Source: an uncultured bacterium (GTDB lineage Bacteria; Myxococcota_A; Polyangia; Polyangiales; Houyiibacteriaceae). From it: a DNA stretch of 51,838 nt. The stretch lies in NCBI GenBank assembly GCA_938024995.1, contig CALJDU010000085.1, positions 1 to 51,838 on the forward strand, in the 5' to 3' direction. The notes beneath the pieces are model-generated. The model was not told the DNA's origin, did not search any database, and saw only the letters and a list, made by a program, of their open reading frames with translations. Made by a program: the position numbers and the translations under genes. Below, in pieces: positions 44,814 to 51,838 of this stretch (within the stretch, counting starts at the first letter, position 1; each line of letters begins with the position of its first letter).

Positions 44814-46174
44814 CCCGGGTCCTCGTCGTTGACGACGAAGCCGGTCTTCGCGAGATGCTCCGTATCTTGCTCAAGCGAAACGGCTACGACGTCAGCGTCG
44901 CCTCCAGCTGTACGCAGGGCAAAGAAGCCATCGCGAACGATGCGCCCTACGACGCGGTGATCACTGATCTCATGATGCCCGACGGCACGGGCATCGATGT
45001 TCTGCGCGCGGCGAAAGAGCGTCAGAGCGCGACCGAAGTGGTCCTCATCACGGCGTACGCGACCACCGAACGCGCGGTCGAGGCGATGCGCGGCGGGGCC
45101 TACGACTACGTCGAGAAACCGTTCAAGAACAACGTCCTCCTCGCGACGCTCGAGAAGGCGCTCGAGAAGCGCCAGATGGCGGTCGACAACGCGGTCCTGC
45201 GCGCGGAGGTCGAGGGCGGCTACAGCGACGATGGGTTCATCGGCAAGAGCCCGCCCATGCAAAAGATCATGAGCCTGATCTCGCGGGTCGCGAACGCGAA
45301 GACGAGCGTGTTGATCACGGGCGAGAGCGGCACGGGCAAGGAAATGGTCGCCCGCGCGATCCACTCCCGCGGGGAACGAAAGGACAAACCCTTCGTCGTC
45401 GTGAACTGCGGCGCGATCCCGGAGTCGCTCATGGAGAGCGAGCTCTTCGGGCACGTGAAGGGCTCGTTTACGGGCGCCGACCGTGACAAGCCGGGGCTCT
45501 TCCGCGCGGCCCATGGCGGGACGCTCTTCTTGGACGAGGTGGGCGAGCTGCCCCTTCCCGTGCAGGTCAAGCTCCTTCGTGTCCTGCAGGAGCGCAAGGT
45601 GCGCCCAGTTGGCGAGAGCAAAGAGATCGATGTCGAAGTAAGGGTGCTCGCGGCGACCAACCGGGACGTCGAAAAAGAGATCGAAGAGCAGCGCTTTCGG
45701 CAGGACCTCTACTATCGCTTGAACGTCATCCGGCTGAAGCTGCCCCCGCTCCGAGAGCGCCCCGAAGACGTGCGGCTGCTCGCGGATCACCTGCTCACGA
45801 AGCACTGTGCGCTTCAAGGCCGACAGCTCACCCTCTCACCAGATGCGCTGCGTTGGATCGTTGCGCAGAGCTACCCCGGGAACGTTCGCGAGCTCGAAAA
45901 CGTGATCGAGCGGGCGGTCACGCTCGCGCTGGGCGATGAGATCACGCGTGAGGACCTCCCGGACGGTGGCGATGAGAGCTCCCGCATCGTCGAGGCGCCG
46001 CTTCCGCAGGAGGGGTTTGACCTCGACACCTATCTCGGCGATGTCGAGCGCCAGCTCCTCACGCGCGCCCTTGAGCAAGCCGGAGGCGTCCGGACACACG
46101 CCGCGAAGCTCCTCGGGATGAGCTTTCGATCGTTCCGTTACCGCCTCCAAAAGTACGATTTTGGCGACGAGTGA
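44810..46174 (+). CDS. pilR: Sigma-54-dependent response regulator, PilR-like
   Basis: An NtrC-family activator of 454 residues. Receiver domain with D53 (VITDLMMPDG); AAA+ domain with Walker A GESGTGKE (171-178), GSFTGA (218-223, GAFTGA variant), LDEVGELPL and RQDLYYRLNVI; C-terminal Fis-type helix-turn-helix (AAKLLGMSFRSFRYRLQKY). It remodels RNA polymerase holding sigma-54 at promoters of GG-N10-GC type. The three pilin genes that follow each have such a promoter candidate, hence PilR, which controls pilA in Myxococcus and Pseudomonas. No pilS sensor gene is adjacent. GTG start at 44810. Confidence 0.88.
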   Translation: MTRVLVVDDEAGLREMLRILLKRNGYDVSVASSCTQGKEAIANDAPYDAVITDLMMPDGTGIDVLRAAKERQSATEVVLITAYATTERAVEAMRGGAYDYVEKPFKNNVLLATLEKALEKRQMAVDNAVLRAEVEGGYSDDGFIGKSPPMQKIMSLISRVANAKTSVLITGESGTGKEMVARAIHSRGERKDKPFVVVNCGAIPESLMESELFGHVKGSFTGADRDKPGLFRAAHGGTLFLDEVGELPLPVQVKLLRVLQERKVRPVGESKEIDVEVRVLAATNRDVEKEIEEQRFRQDLYYRLNVIRLKLPPLRERPEDVRLLADHLLTKHCALQGRQLTLSPDALRWIVAQSYPGNVRELENVIERAVTLALGDEITREDLPDGGDESSRIVEAPLPQEGFDLDTYLGDVERQLLTRALEQAGGVRTHAAKLLGMSFRSFRYRLQKYDFGDE

Positions 46175-46189
46175 CGGTCCGTCTGTTGC
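46175..46189 (+). promoter_or_regulatory. Candidate sigma-54 promoter of the first pilin gene
   Basis: CGGTCC-N5-TTGC, with the invariant GG and GC ten bases apart and a perfect -12 TTGC. The -24 box departs from TGGCAC in two inner bases and the leading T. It begins directly after the pilR stop codon and lies 48 bases before the pilin start. Confidence 0.55.
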
Positions 46190-46237
46190 CGTTCTTCCGC
46201 GACTGTGTGTTAGCTTGAAGTCTCGGAGGTCGGTGTC

Positions 46238-46759
46238 ATGAAGCGCGAAGAAGGATTCACCCTTACGGAATTGATGGTCGTCGTGATCATCTTGGGCGTG
46301 TTGGCCGCCATCGCGGTCCCGTCCTTCGTCAACTACATCTATAAGTCGCGAACCGCAGAGGCGACCACGTTCCTCGGCGAGATCAGGCAGCGGCAGGAGT
46401 CGTATCGGGCGGAGTTCGGCGTGTATGCGAGCCCTTCGGCTTCCATCATGAACTACAACCCGGCCGCGCTTGCTGGCAGTGGCCGTGATCCTCAGGGGTG
46501 GCCCACGGGTACGGACTGGGACCAGCTGGGCGCGCGGCCCGATGGCCCTGTCCGTTTTCAGTACTCCTCAGTCGGCGGTGTCCCTGGCGCTGCTGTTCCA
46601 GTGGCTGACCTCGCGGCGAGTGGTCTTGGCATGACCGATTTCTGGTTCGTCGCGCAGGCACGCGGCGATTTGGACGGGGACTCCGACCAAGTGACCTTCG
46701 AGGCCAACTCCGCCTCAAGTACGATTTGGTGCAGCGAGACGGGCAAGGGTTGGGAGTAG
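46238..46759 (+). CDS. Type IV pilin-like protein, first copy
   Basis: A 173-residue prepilin. The leader is very short and the cleavage site KREEG/FTLTE gives the conserved Glu at +5, then a hydrophobic helix ending VPSFVNYIYKS. The globular part contains GDLDGDSDQVTFE, an Asp-rich loop that also occurs in the two paralogues. A GGAGGT Shine-Dalgarno is placed eight bases before the ATG. It is more distant from the other two copies than they are from each other; it may be a minor pilin. Terminator follows at 46789. Confidence 0.92.
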   Translation: MKREEGFTLTELMVVVIILGVLAAIAVPSFVNYIYKSRTAEATTFLGEIRQRQESYRAEFGVYASPSASIMNYNPAALAGSGRDPQGWPTGTDWDQLGARPDGPVRFQYSSVGGVPGAAVPVADLAASGLGMTDFWFVAQARGDLDGDSDQVTFEANSASSTIWCSETGKGWE

Positions 46760-46788
46760 CTTCCCACCACGACATTTCAGCTTGGATG

Positions 46789-46817
46789 AAACGCGCCCCG
46801 AAACGGGCGCGTTTTTT
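46789..46817 (+). terminator. Intrinsic terminator after the first pilin gene
   Basis: AAACGCGCCC and GGGCGCGTTT form a 10-bp stem around a six-base loop, followed by further T and then CG. The remaining part of the 340-base gap up to 47100 holds only the sigma-54 promoter at 47000; about 180 bases between the two show nothing I can support. Confidence 0.9.
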
Positions 46818-46999
46818 CGTGGTTTTCGCGGGAAACGCGCGCACGTAGGCCGGAACACGGAAATCTAGTGCGAACCGAATTCAACCGGGTGCCGCAAATC
46901 GTCACCCCGCCCGGAGGAGCTGACGGAGATCGTCGTGAGTCTCCTGCTCAAGCAACCCTTGGATCCGAAAACCGAAGCGATTACGTGATCACGCGGCCT

Positions 47000-47015
47000 T
47001 GGCACAGCCGATGCA
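47000..47015 (+). promoter_or_regulatory. Sigma-54 promoter of the second pilin gene
   Basis: TGGCAC-AGCCG-ATGCA: a perfect -24 box, exact GG-N10-GC spacing, and a -12 box with one change (ATGC for TTGC). The expected start point near 47025 leaves a leader of about 75 bases before the pilin start. The match is strong and the PilR-like activator is encoded just upstream. Confidence 0.85.
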
Positions 47016-47099
47016 TTACTCCACATCGAAGGCGATGGGCCTTCAACGATTCGGGGCGACGCACAGCGTGCCTTTCAAACAAAGAAGAGGAAGCATCTC

Positions 47100-47654
47100 A
47101 TGAACAAGCTCATGTCCAAGAAAGAGGGTTTCACCCTTATCGAGCTGATGATCGTTGTCGCGATTATCGGTGTTCTCGCCGCCATCGCGATTCCGGCGTT
47201 CATCAACTACGTCAAGCGCTCGAAGACCTCGGAAGCGGGCTCGAACCTTAAGGCGATGTTCACGGGTGCCTCCGCGTACTACCAGAACGAGAACGCGCCG
47301 CGTGGTCTTGTTGCCGCGGGTGCTGTTGCGCCGGCCGCGACCGCCTGCACCGTCCTCGCCCAGGTTGCTGGCGCGGTCCCGACCGAGAGCAAGCAGTCGG
47401 TCGACTTCTCGATTCTCCCCTCCTACGTCGCGCTCGGCTTCGCCTCCAGCGACCCGCTCTACTACCAGTACCACGTGATCGGCTCGGACGGCTCCTGCGG
47501 CAACGCGCCGGCCTCCAACCTCTACACGTTCCAGGCCCAGGGTGACCTCGACGGCGACGCGACCTTCTCGACCTTCGAGATCAACGTCGGTTCGGACAAC
47601 GACAACTCGCTCTACCGCTCGCCGAGCATCTACCGCATCAACGAGCTCGAGTAA
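47100..47654 (+). CDS. pilA: Type IV pilin, major pilin candidate
   Basis: A 184-residue prepilin with cleavage site MSKKEG/FTLIELMIVV and Glu+5, then the canonical helix VAIIGVLAAIAIPAFINYVKRSK. The globular domain has two cysteines, likely a disulfide, and GDLDGDATFSTFEI near the end, followed by the terminal SPSIYRINELE. The strongest sigma-54 promoter in the region precedes it, so this is the best candidate for the main pilus subunit. It closely parallels the next gene in length, spacing of motifs and C-terminus, indicating tandem duplication. Confidence 0.94.
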   Translation: MNKLMSKKEGFTLIELMIVVAIIGVLAAIAIPAFINYVKRSKTSEAGSNLKAMFTGASAYYQNENAPRGLVAAGAVAPAATACTVLAQVAGAVPTESKQSVDFSILPSYVALGFASSDPLYYQYHVIGSDGSCGNAPASNLYTFQAQGDLDGDATFSTFEINVGSDNDNSLYRSPSIYRINELE

Positions 47655-47675
47655 GACCGACTCGCTTTTGCGACC

Positions 47676-47708
47676 GAGGGCGTTTCCCGTGTCACGGGAG
47701 ACGCCCTC
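47676..47708 (+). terminator. Hairpin terminator after the second pilin gene
   Basis: A long stem (GAGGGCGT and ACGCCCTC outside, TCCCGTG and CACGGGA inside, one wobble between) with a tiny loop, starting 21 bases after the stop codon. The T-tract is weak (TCCAATTC), so it may act mainly as an mRNA-stabilising hairpin. Confidence 0.65.
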
Positions 47709-47749
47709 TCCAATTCAAAGTTCTTGGATTCTGGAATTATCTCGCGACA

Positions 47750-47781
47750 CAGTACCCCATTTGCGGTAACCCAATGGGGTA
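47750..47781 (+). promoter_or_regulatory. Weak sigma-54-like site overlapping a perfect hairpin before the third pilin gene
   Basis: CAGTAC-N5-TTGC at 47750-47764 keeps a perfect -12 box and three of six -24 positions, but the first G of the usually invariant GG is A. A 9-bp inverted repeat, TACCCCATT (47753-47761) and AATGGGGTA (47773-47781), overlaps it. It might be a binding site or an RNA hairpin at the transcript start. Confidence 0.45.
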
Positions 47782-47820
47782 GAGGAAGCACTCCAGAGTG
47801 AGAATGACGAGAAGTACATC

Positions 47821-48375
47821 ATGATGAACACCCACAAAAACGGATTCACCCTCATCGAGCTGATGATTGTGGTGGCCATTATTGGCGTCCTCGCCGCCAT
47901 CGCGCTGCCTACGTTCTCCAGCTACATCCGCCAGACCAAGACGGCGGAAGCGGGAACGAACCTGAAGGCAATGTTCACGGGCGCGGCGACCTACTACGAA
48001 GATGACTTCTCTGGCGCTCGCGGCCTGGGTGCCGTAGGGGGAGCGCTCGCGGGTGGCAGTTCATGCACCGTCGGAACCGCCGCCCCCGGCTACACGGCGA
48101 CGCAGTCCAAGCAGACGGTCGACTTTGCATCCGTTGCCCCGGAGTACGCGGCGCTCGGCTTCACCAGCAGTGATCCGGTCTACTTCGAGTACCACATCGT
48201 GAGCGCAGGAGGCGGTTGCGGGAACCCGACCGACACCCCGCTCTACAGCTTCAAAGCCAACGGTGACCTCGACGGTGACGCGGTGTTCTCGACCTTCGAG
48301 ATGGCCGTCGGAAGCGACGCGAACAACTCGCTTCGACGCTCCGCCAGCATCTACCGAATCAACCCTGAAGAGTAA
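47821..48375 (+). CDS. Type IV pilin, duplicate of the preceding gene
   Basis: A 184-residue prepilin with site NTHKNG/FTLIELMIVV and Glu+5, helix VAIIGVLAAIALPTFSSYIRQTK, then a globular domain with two cysteines, GDLDGDAVFSTFEM, and the C-terminus SASIYRINPEE, all paralleling the second pilin. Starts at the first of two adjacent ATG codons; the Shine-Dalgarno is poor. The globular part is diverged, so the two probably give different filament surfaces. A terminator follows at 48401. Confidence 0.93.
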   Translation: MMNTHKNGFTLIELMIVVAIIGVLAAIALPTFSSYIRQTKTAEAGTNLKAMFTGAATYYEDDFSGARGLGAVGGALAGGSSCTVGTAAPGYTATQSKQTVDFASVAPEYAALGFTSSDPVYFEYHIVSAGGGCGNPTDTPLYSFKANGDLDGDAVFSTFEMAVGSDANNSLRRSASIYRINPEE

Positions 48376-48400
48376 GCTCCTCGTCAGACGGATGCTTGCC

Positions 48401-48430
48401 AAAAGCCGTGGGTCATCGTCCGCGGCTTTT
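48401..48430 (+). terminator. Intrinsic terminator of the pilin cluster
   Basis: AAAAGCCG and CGGCTTTT, extended by a wobble and two GC pairs, give an 11-bp stem 26 bases after the last pilin stop codon. The following sequence is CTAATTG, so only the T of the stem form the tract. Confidence 0.75.
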
Positions 48431-48470
48431 CTAATTGCAGACGGCTGGCAGCCTCCGTCAGAGTGATGGG

Positions 48471-51400
48471 ATGAGGGGACCCGCTTGGCTCATCGTGGTC
48501 GCGACCATGCTCGCAACCGCAGCGTGCGGCGATGACGACGGCGGTCCAGCAGACGCGCCGACCGATTCACCCATCGACTCGCGCGTCGATGCCGAGGACA
48601 GCGGGACCGACGCGTCTGTCGACACATCGCTCGACACATCGCTCGACACTGACGCACCACCCGACACGCGCCGTGATGCTCCAGACGCGCCGGATACAAG
48701 CGATGGTTCTGACGCCGACGCGATGTCACCCGATTCGACGTCGCCAACGTTCCCCATCGCGTCCCTCGAGATCACCGCGCTCACAACCTCGTCAGCGCAG
48801 CTGACCTTCCGGGCAGCAGAAGACGATGTCGCCGTGACGGGCTACCGGGTTTTCCTCGATGACGTGGAGGTCGGGGCGAGCGCCGCGACCACCTATGGGA
48901 TCAGCGGCCTCACACCGGAAACGCGATACCTCGTACGCGTCGAAGCTGAAGACGCGGCCGGCAATGTCTCCGGCGACGGTCCGCGTAGCGCGTTTCGAAC
49001 GCTCGCGGCGGACGGCATGGATCCGTCGCCCGATCTCCCGGCAGGCGCCCCCGCCTTCTTTGAGTCGCACCGACACCTTCTCGAAGGCGCTACACCTCGT
49101 CAGCGCGAGGTCGCAGATGGCGCGTTGGATGAAGAGCGTGTCGCGCGTGTCTTCGGGTATGTCTACGACAGCGCCGGCGAGCCGCTAAGTGACGTTCGCG
49201 TTGAGGTTCACACCGAGCCCGCGCTTGGTTACACGCTCACCAACGCAGAGGGTCGCTTTGACCTGCTCCTCAACGGCGGCGGAGAACGCATCCTTCGCTA
49301 CACGCGTCCGGGCTACATCGAGGCGCAACGTCACCTCTTCGCGGACTGGCGAGACTATCCGGACGCGGCAGACGTCGTCCTCCTCCCCTACGACGAAAAC
49401 GTGACCGCGATCACGAGCGACGCCGCGACCTGGCAGGTCCACCGCGGAAGCACCGAAGATGACGGAGATGGAGCACGGCGCGCGACCCTCCTCTTTCCAC
49501 CAAGCACTACGGCGATCGCTGAGCTCCCCGACGGCAGCACGATCCCGCTCGGGACCCTGAGTGTCCGCGCGACCGAGTTCACCGTCGGAGATCTTGGTCC
49601 TGACGCGATGCCCGGCGAGATGCCGCGACACATCGCGTACACGTACGCTGCCGAGCTCAGCGTCGATGAAGCGATCGCAATGGACGCGACCGCCGTCCGC
49701 TTCTCGCAGCCGGTGTTCTTCTACCTCGAGAACTTCATCGAGATGCCAAGCGGCACCGTGGTCCCAACTGGCTACTACGACCGTCAGCGTTCCACCTGGG
49801 TTCCATCGGCCGACGGCTTCATCATTGCGATCGTCGACGTCGTGGGGGGCATCGCCACCGTGGACATCGACGGCGATGGCGTCGCCGAGAGCGACACCGA
49901 ACTCAACGCCCAGGACCTCAGCGTGGCGGAGCGAACTCGACTCGGCACGCTCTACACTGCCGGCACAGAGCTCTGGCGTGTTCCGATCCCTCACTTCACT
50001 CCATGGGATCACAACTGGGGCGGCTTCCCGCCCGAGGACGCAAGCGGGCCGACCGACGCTCCCGATCCAACCGACGAGTCGGACGACGATCCAAGCACCG
50101 AGTGCGGCTCGATCATTCACGCCGAAAACCAGGCGCTCGGCGAGCGCTTCCCCGTCGCCGGAACTGGCCTCGCGTTGCGGTATCAGAGCGATCGGGTTCC
50201 CGGTCGCAAAGACCACCGGCGGATTGAGGTACCAGTCGGCCGGTCGGGAGACCTTCCGCCGAGCGTCTCGCGTATCGACACAACGGTGAGCGTCGCGGGA
50301 AGACGCTTCAAGTTCAGCGGAACACCTTCAGAGTACGAGACCCGCGCTGGCGGCTTGTTTCACACCTTCGAGTGGGACGGGCTCGACGGTGATGGAGAAC
50401 TGGTAACGCGCCCCTCCCGCGCCCGCACTTCCGCTTGTTACGTCTTCCCGCTTTCGCTCACTCCAAGTGGAGGTGGGAGCGGAGGCAGCGGCGTTGGACG
50501 TCCGATCGTAACGTTCAGCCGTTACGTTCCAGGCACTCCCTTCTTCGTCGACCGTTCTCGAATGGAGGTGAGCTTCTGCAGCGGTGGTGGTGCTCTTCTC
50601 GAGCGCGGCGTCGTTGACGCCCGCGCGGAAGGACTCCTCGGGCTGACCGTTGAAGGAGTCGACGTTTTGGATCGAGACAGCGCTCGGCTGCTCGGCGGCG
50701 ATGGGAACAACCGAGCGATCGGCGAGTCCGGGTTTCGGTACGAGACCGTCGCCGGCGGCGGTGACCTCGCGCCGGTGGATGGTCTACGGGCAGAGGCAGC
50801 TCGTCTGCGGATCATCGATCTCTTCGCAGACTCTGATGGGCGCCCTATTGTCGTTCTTGACCGACTTGGCGTGTTCACGATTCGCGACGAGCTCTTGGTC
50901 GCGTGGCCGGCCACCGGTGACGTCGCGACCGCCCAACAAGAACGGGTCATCGGCCCCGACGGTTCGCTCTACGTCGTGGACCAGGGCGGGATCGCACCAA
51001 GCCGAATCGGGCGCGTGTTCCGTATATTTCCGGATGGACGGCGGGTGCATCTCGCTGGAGCGCGCCGGTACAACGAGTGTTGTGGCGCGGTCTGCGACGA
51101 GTCTTGCATCGTCGGCGATGGTGACGCGCGAACCATGGGTCTCGTCAACCCGGGCAAGCTTGCCGTCGCGCGAGACGGGAGCGTCTACGTCGAAGTTGGC
51201 GCAGGGCTTCCGACGGTAAAGCGGGTGATTCGGATCGCGCCAGACTCCAGCTTTGGTACGGTCTTGGGTGGTCAACGAACGCCAGCCCTTGAGGTCGGCG
51301 GACCAGCACTTGGGTCTCTTTCGAGCATCACAGGACTTCTCGTCGACGAAGCGGGAACGCTTCTGGTCCATGGCAACATCAGAGGCAGTCGACTCGTTCG

Positions 51401-51838
51401 CGTGACTTCCGCCGGCGTCCTCGAAACTGTTTCAGGCGCACCCTCGGACCCACGAGTCCTGACCGTTCCGTTTGGACGGCTCTCGGAAACGTCGTTCAAC
51501 TCAGGAGACATCCGAAGCTGGTTCGTCCACGCGGATGGGTCCCTCTGGACCGCAAGCGCGAACCACACCCATCTCGTCCGAGATGACATCATGGTGAGCG
51601 TCGCCGGCACCGGGTCTCTCTCCAGTTCCTTCGCGACCGGCGGCGAATACGCACGTGACCGCGCAGCGCCTCAGTTCATCGCGCCTGCTCCGGGCGGAAG
51701 CTTCTACGCGGTAAGCGGCAGTGCAGAACGCGTCCTCCACGCCACCTTCGACGCCGACCAGCTCCGCGGCGACGCCCTCCTCACGCCCAGCGGCTACACC
51801 CGCTACGACGCCGTGGGTCACCCGACCAGCGCGCACAC
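48471..51838 (+). CDS. Giant lipoprotein, Rhs/teneurin-like, 5' part only
   Basis: Open from the ATG at 48471 to the window end (1122 codons) with no stop, so truncated by the edge. Signal peptide with lipobox TAAC at Cys19, then an Asp-rich linker. A fibronectin type III-like domain follows (about 91-184, VAVTGYRVFLDDVEVG.., VRVEAEDAAGNVSG), then a carboxypeptidase-regulatory-like domain (from about 225, VFGYVYDSAGEPLSDVRVEV). At about 545-580 is a GSIIHAENQALGERFPVAG and RYQSDRVPGR segment typical of Rhs-family proteins. From about 725 there are NHL-like units (DGSLYVVDQGG, DGSVYVEVG). This order matches teneurin/Rhs giants, whose C-terminus may carry a toxin. That part is not in the window. 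Confidence 0.85.
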   Translation, partial: MRGPAWLIVVATMLATAACGDDDGGPADAPTDSPIDSRVDAEDSGTDASVDTSLDTSLDTDAPPDTRRDAPDAPDTSDGSDADAMSPDSTSPTFPIASLEITALTTSSAQLTFRAAEDDVAVTGYRVFLDDVEVGASAATTYGISGLTPETRYLVRVEAEDAAGNVSGDGPRSAFRTLAADGMDPSPDLPAGAPAFFESHRHLLEGATPRQREVADGALDEERVARVFGYVYDSAGEPLSDVRVEVHTEPALGYTLTNAEGRFDLLLNGGGERILRYTRPGYIEAQRHLFADWRDYPDAADVVLLPYDENVTAITSDAATWQVHRGSTEDDGDGARRATLLFPPSTTAIAELPDGSTIPLGTLSVRATEFTVGDLGPDAMPGEMPRHIAYTYAAELSVDEAIAMDATAVRFSQPVFFYLENFIEMPSGTVVPTGYYDRQRSTWVPSADGFIIAIVDVVGGIATVDIDGDGVAESDTELNAQDLSVAERTRLGTLYTAGTELWRVPIPHFTPWDHNWGGFPPEDASGPTDAPDPTDESDDDPSTECGSIIHAENQALGERFPVAGTGLALRYQSDRVPGRKDHRRIEVPVGRSGDLPPSVSRIDTTVSVAGRRFKFSGTPSEYETRAGGLFHTFEWDGLDGDGELVTRPSRARTSACYVFPLSLTPSGGGSGGSGVGRPIVTFSRYVPGTPFFVDRSRMEVSFCSGGGALLERGVVDARAEGLLGLTVEGVDVLDRDSARLLGGDGNNRAIGESGFRYETVAGGGDLAPVDGLRAEAARLRIIDLFADSDGRPIVVLDRLGVFTIRDELLVAWPATGDVATAQQERVIGPDGSLYVVDQGGIAPSRIGRVFRIFPDGRRVHLAGARRYNECCGAVCDESCIVGDGDARTMGLVNPGKLAVARDGSVYVEVGAGLPTVKRVIRIAPDSSFGTVLGGQRTPALEVGGPALGSLSSITGLLVDEAGTLLVHGNIRGSRLVRVTSAGVLETVSGAPSDPRVLTVPFGRLSETSFNSGDIRSWFVHADGSLWTASANHTHLVRDDIMVSVAGTGSLSSSFATGGEYARDRAAPQFIAPAPGGSFYAVSGSAERVLHATFDADQLRGDALLTPSGYTRYDAVGHPTSAH

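Overview
The window is a GC-rich chromosomal segment from what looks like a myxobacterium (Myxococcota, perhaps Polyangiales or Sandaracinaceae-like). The pointers are many lipoproteins with a consensus lipobox and Cys- or Asp-rich tails, a Ser/Thr kinase with a PEGA tail, sigma-54 control of type IV pilins, GTG starts, and bacterial-microcompartment shell proteins that resemble, from memory, those of Haliangium ochraceum. The taxonomy is inference. I saw no phage, insertion sequence, tRNA, rRNA or CRISPR array.

1-16,000 (minus strand): rpsA preceded by a fused aroA-cmk gene, two paralogous lipoproteins, hisC, a divergent pheA-like gene coupled to it, mutS, and two coupled lipoproteins that probably form beta-propellers. 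16,000-27,400 (minus): a PEGA-tailed Ser/Thr kinase, ppdK, and a run of genes joined by ATGA overlaps (scpA, scpB, glyQ, a lipoprotein), then glyS and ppdK. Condensin accessory subunits and glycyl-tRNA synthetase therefore share a probable transcript, with a lipoprotein between the two synthetase subunits.

27,500-33,500: a Cys-rich lipoprotein; a peroxiredoxin, a short-chain dehydrogenase and a BMC-T shell protein in one apparent operon; a divergent lipoprotein; a tandem-repeat intergenic region; lysC; and a small periplasmic protein. 33,500-42,200: a flippase-like membrane protein, cca coupled to a PHP-type phosphatase, a three-gene signalling operon (diguanylate cyclase, histidine kinase, response regulator), and an ATPase-TPR protein.

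42,389-44,434 (plus): two BMC-P pentamer genes, a class II aldolase lacking one expected zinc histidine, and an enoyl-CoA hydratase; the first three genes are chained by GTGA overlaps. Together with the BMC-T operon 12 kb away this looks like two satellite loci of one microcompartment whose main locus (BMC-H and core enzymes) is not in this window. A 14-bp element (GGGATTkCCCACGT, k = T or G) occurs upstream of both loci and may be a shared operator. This is the most interesting signal in the window.

44,500-48,400: a pilR-like sigma-54 activator followed by three type IV pilin-like genes, each with a candidate sigma-54 promoter (one strong, one good, one weak). 48,471 to the end: the open 5' part of a giant lipoprotein with fibronectin III, Rhs-type and NHL-like segments, resembling a teneurin/Rhs protein, cut by the window edge.
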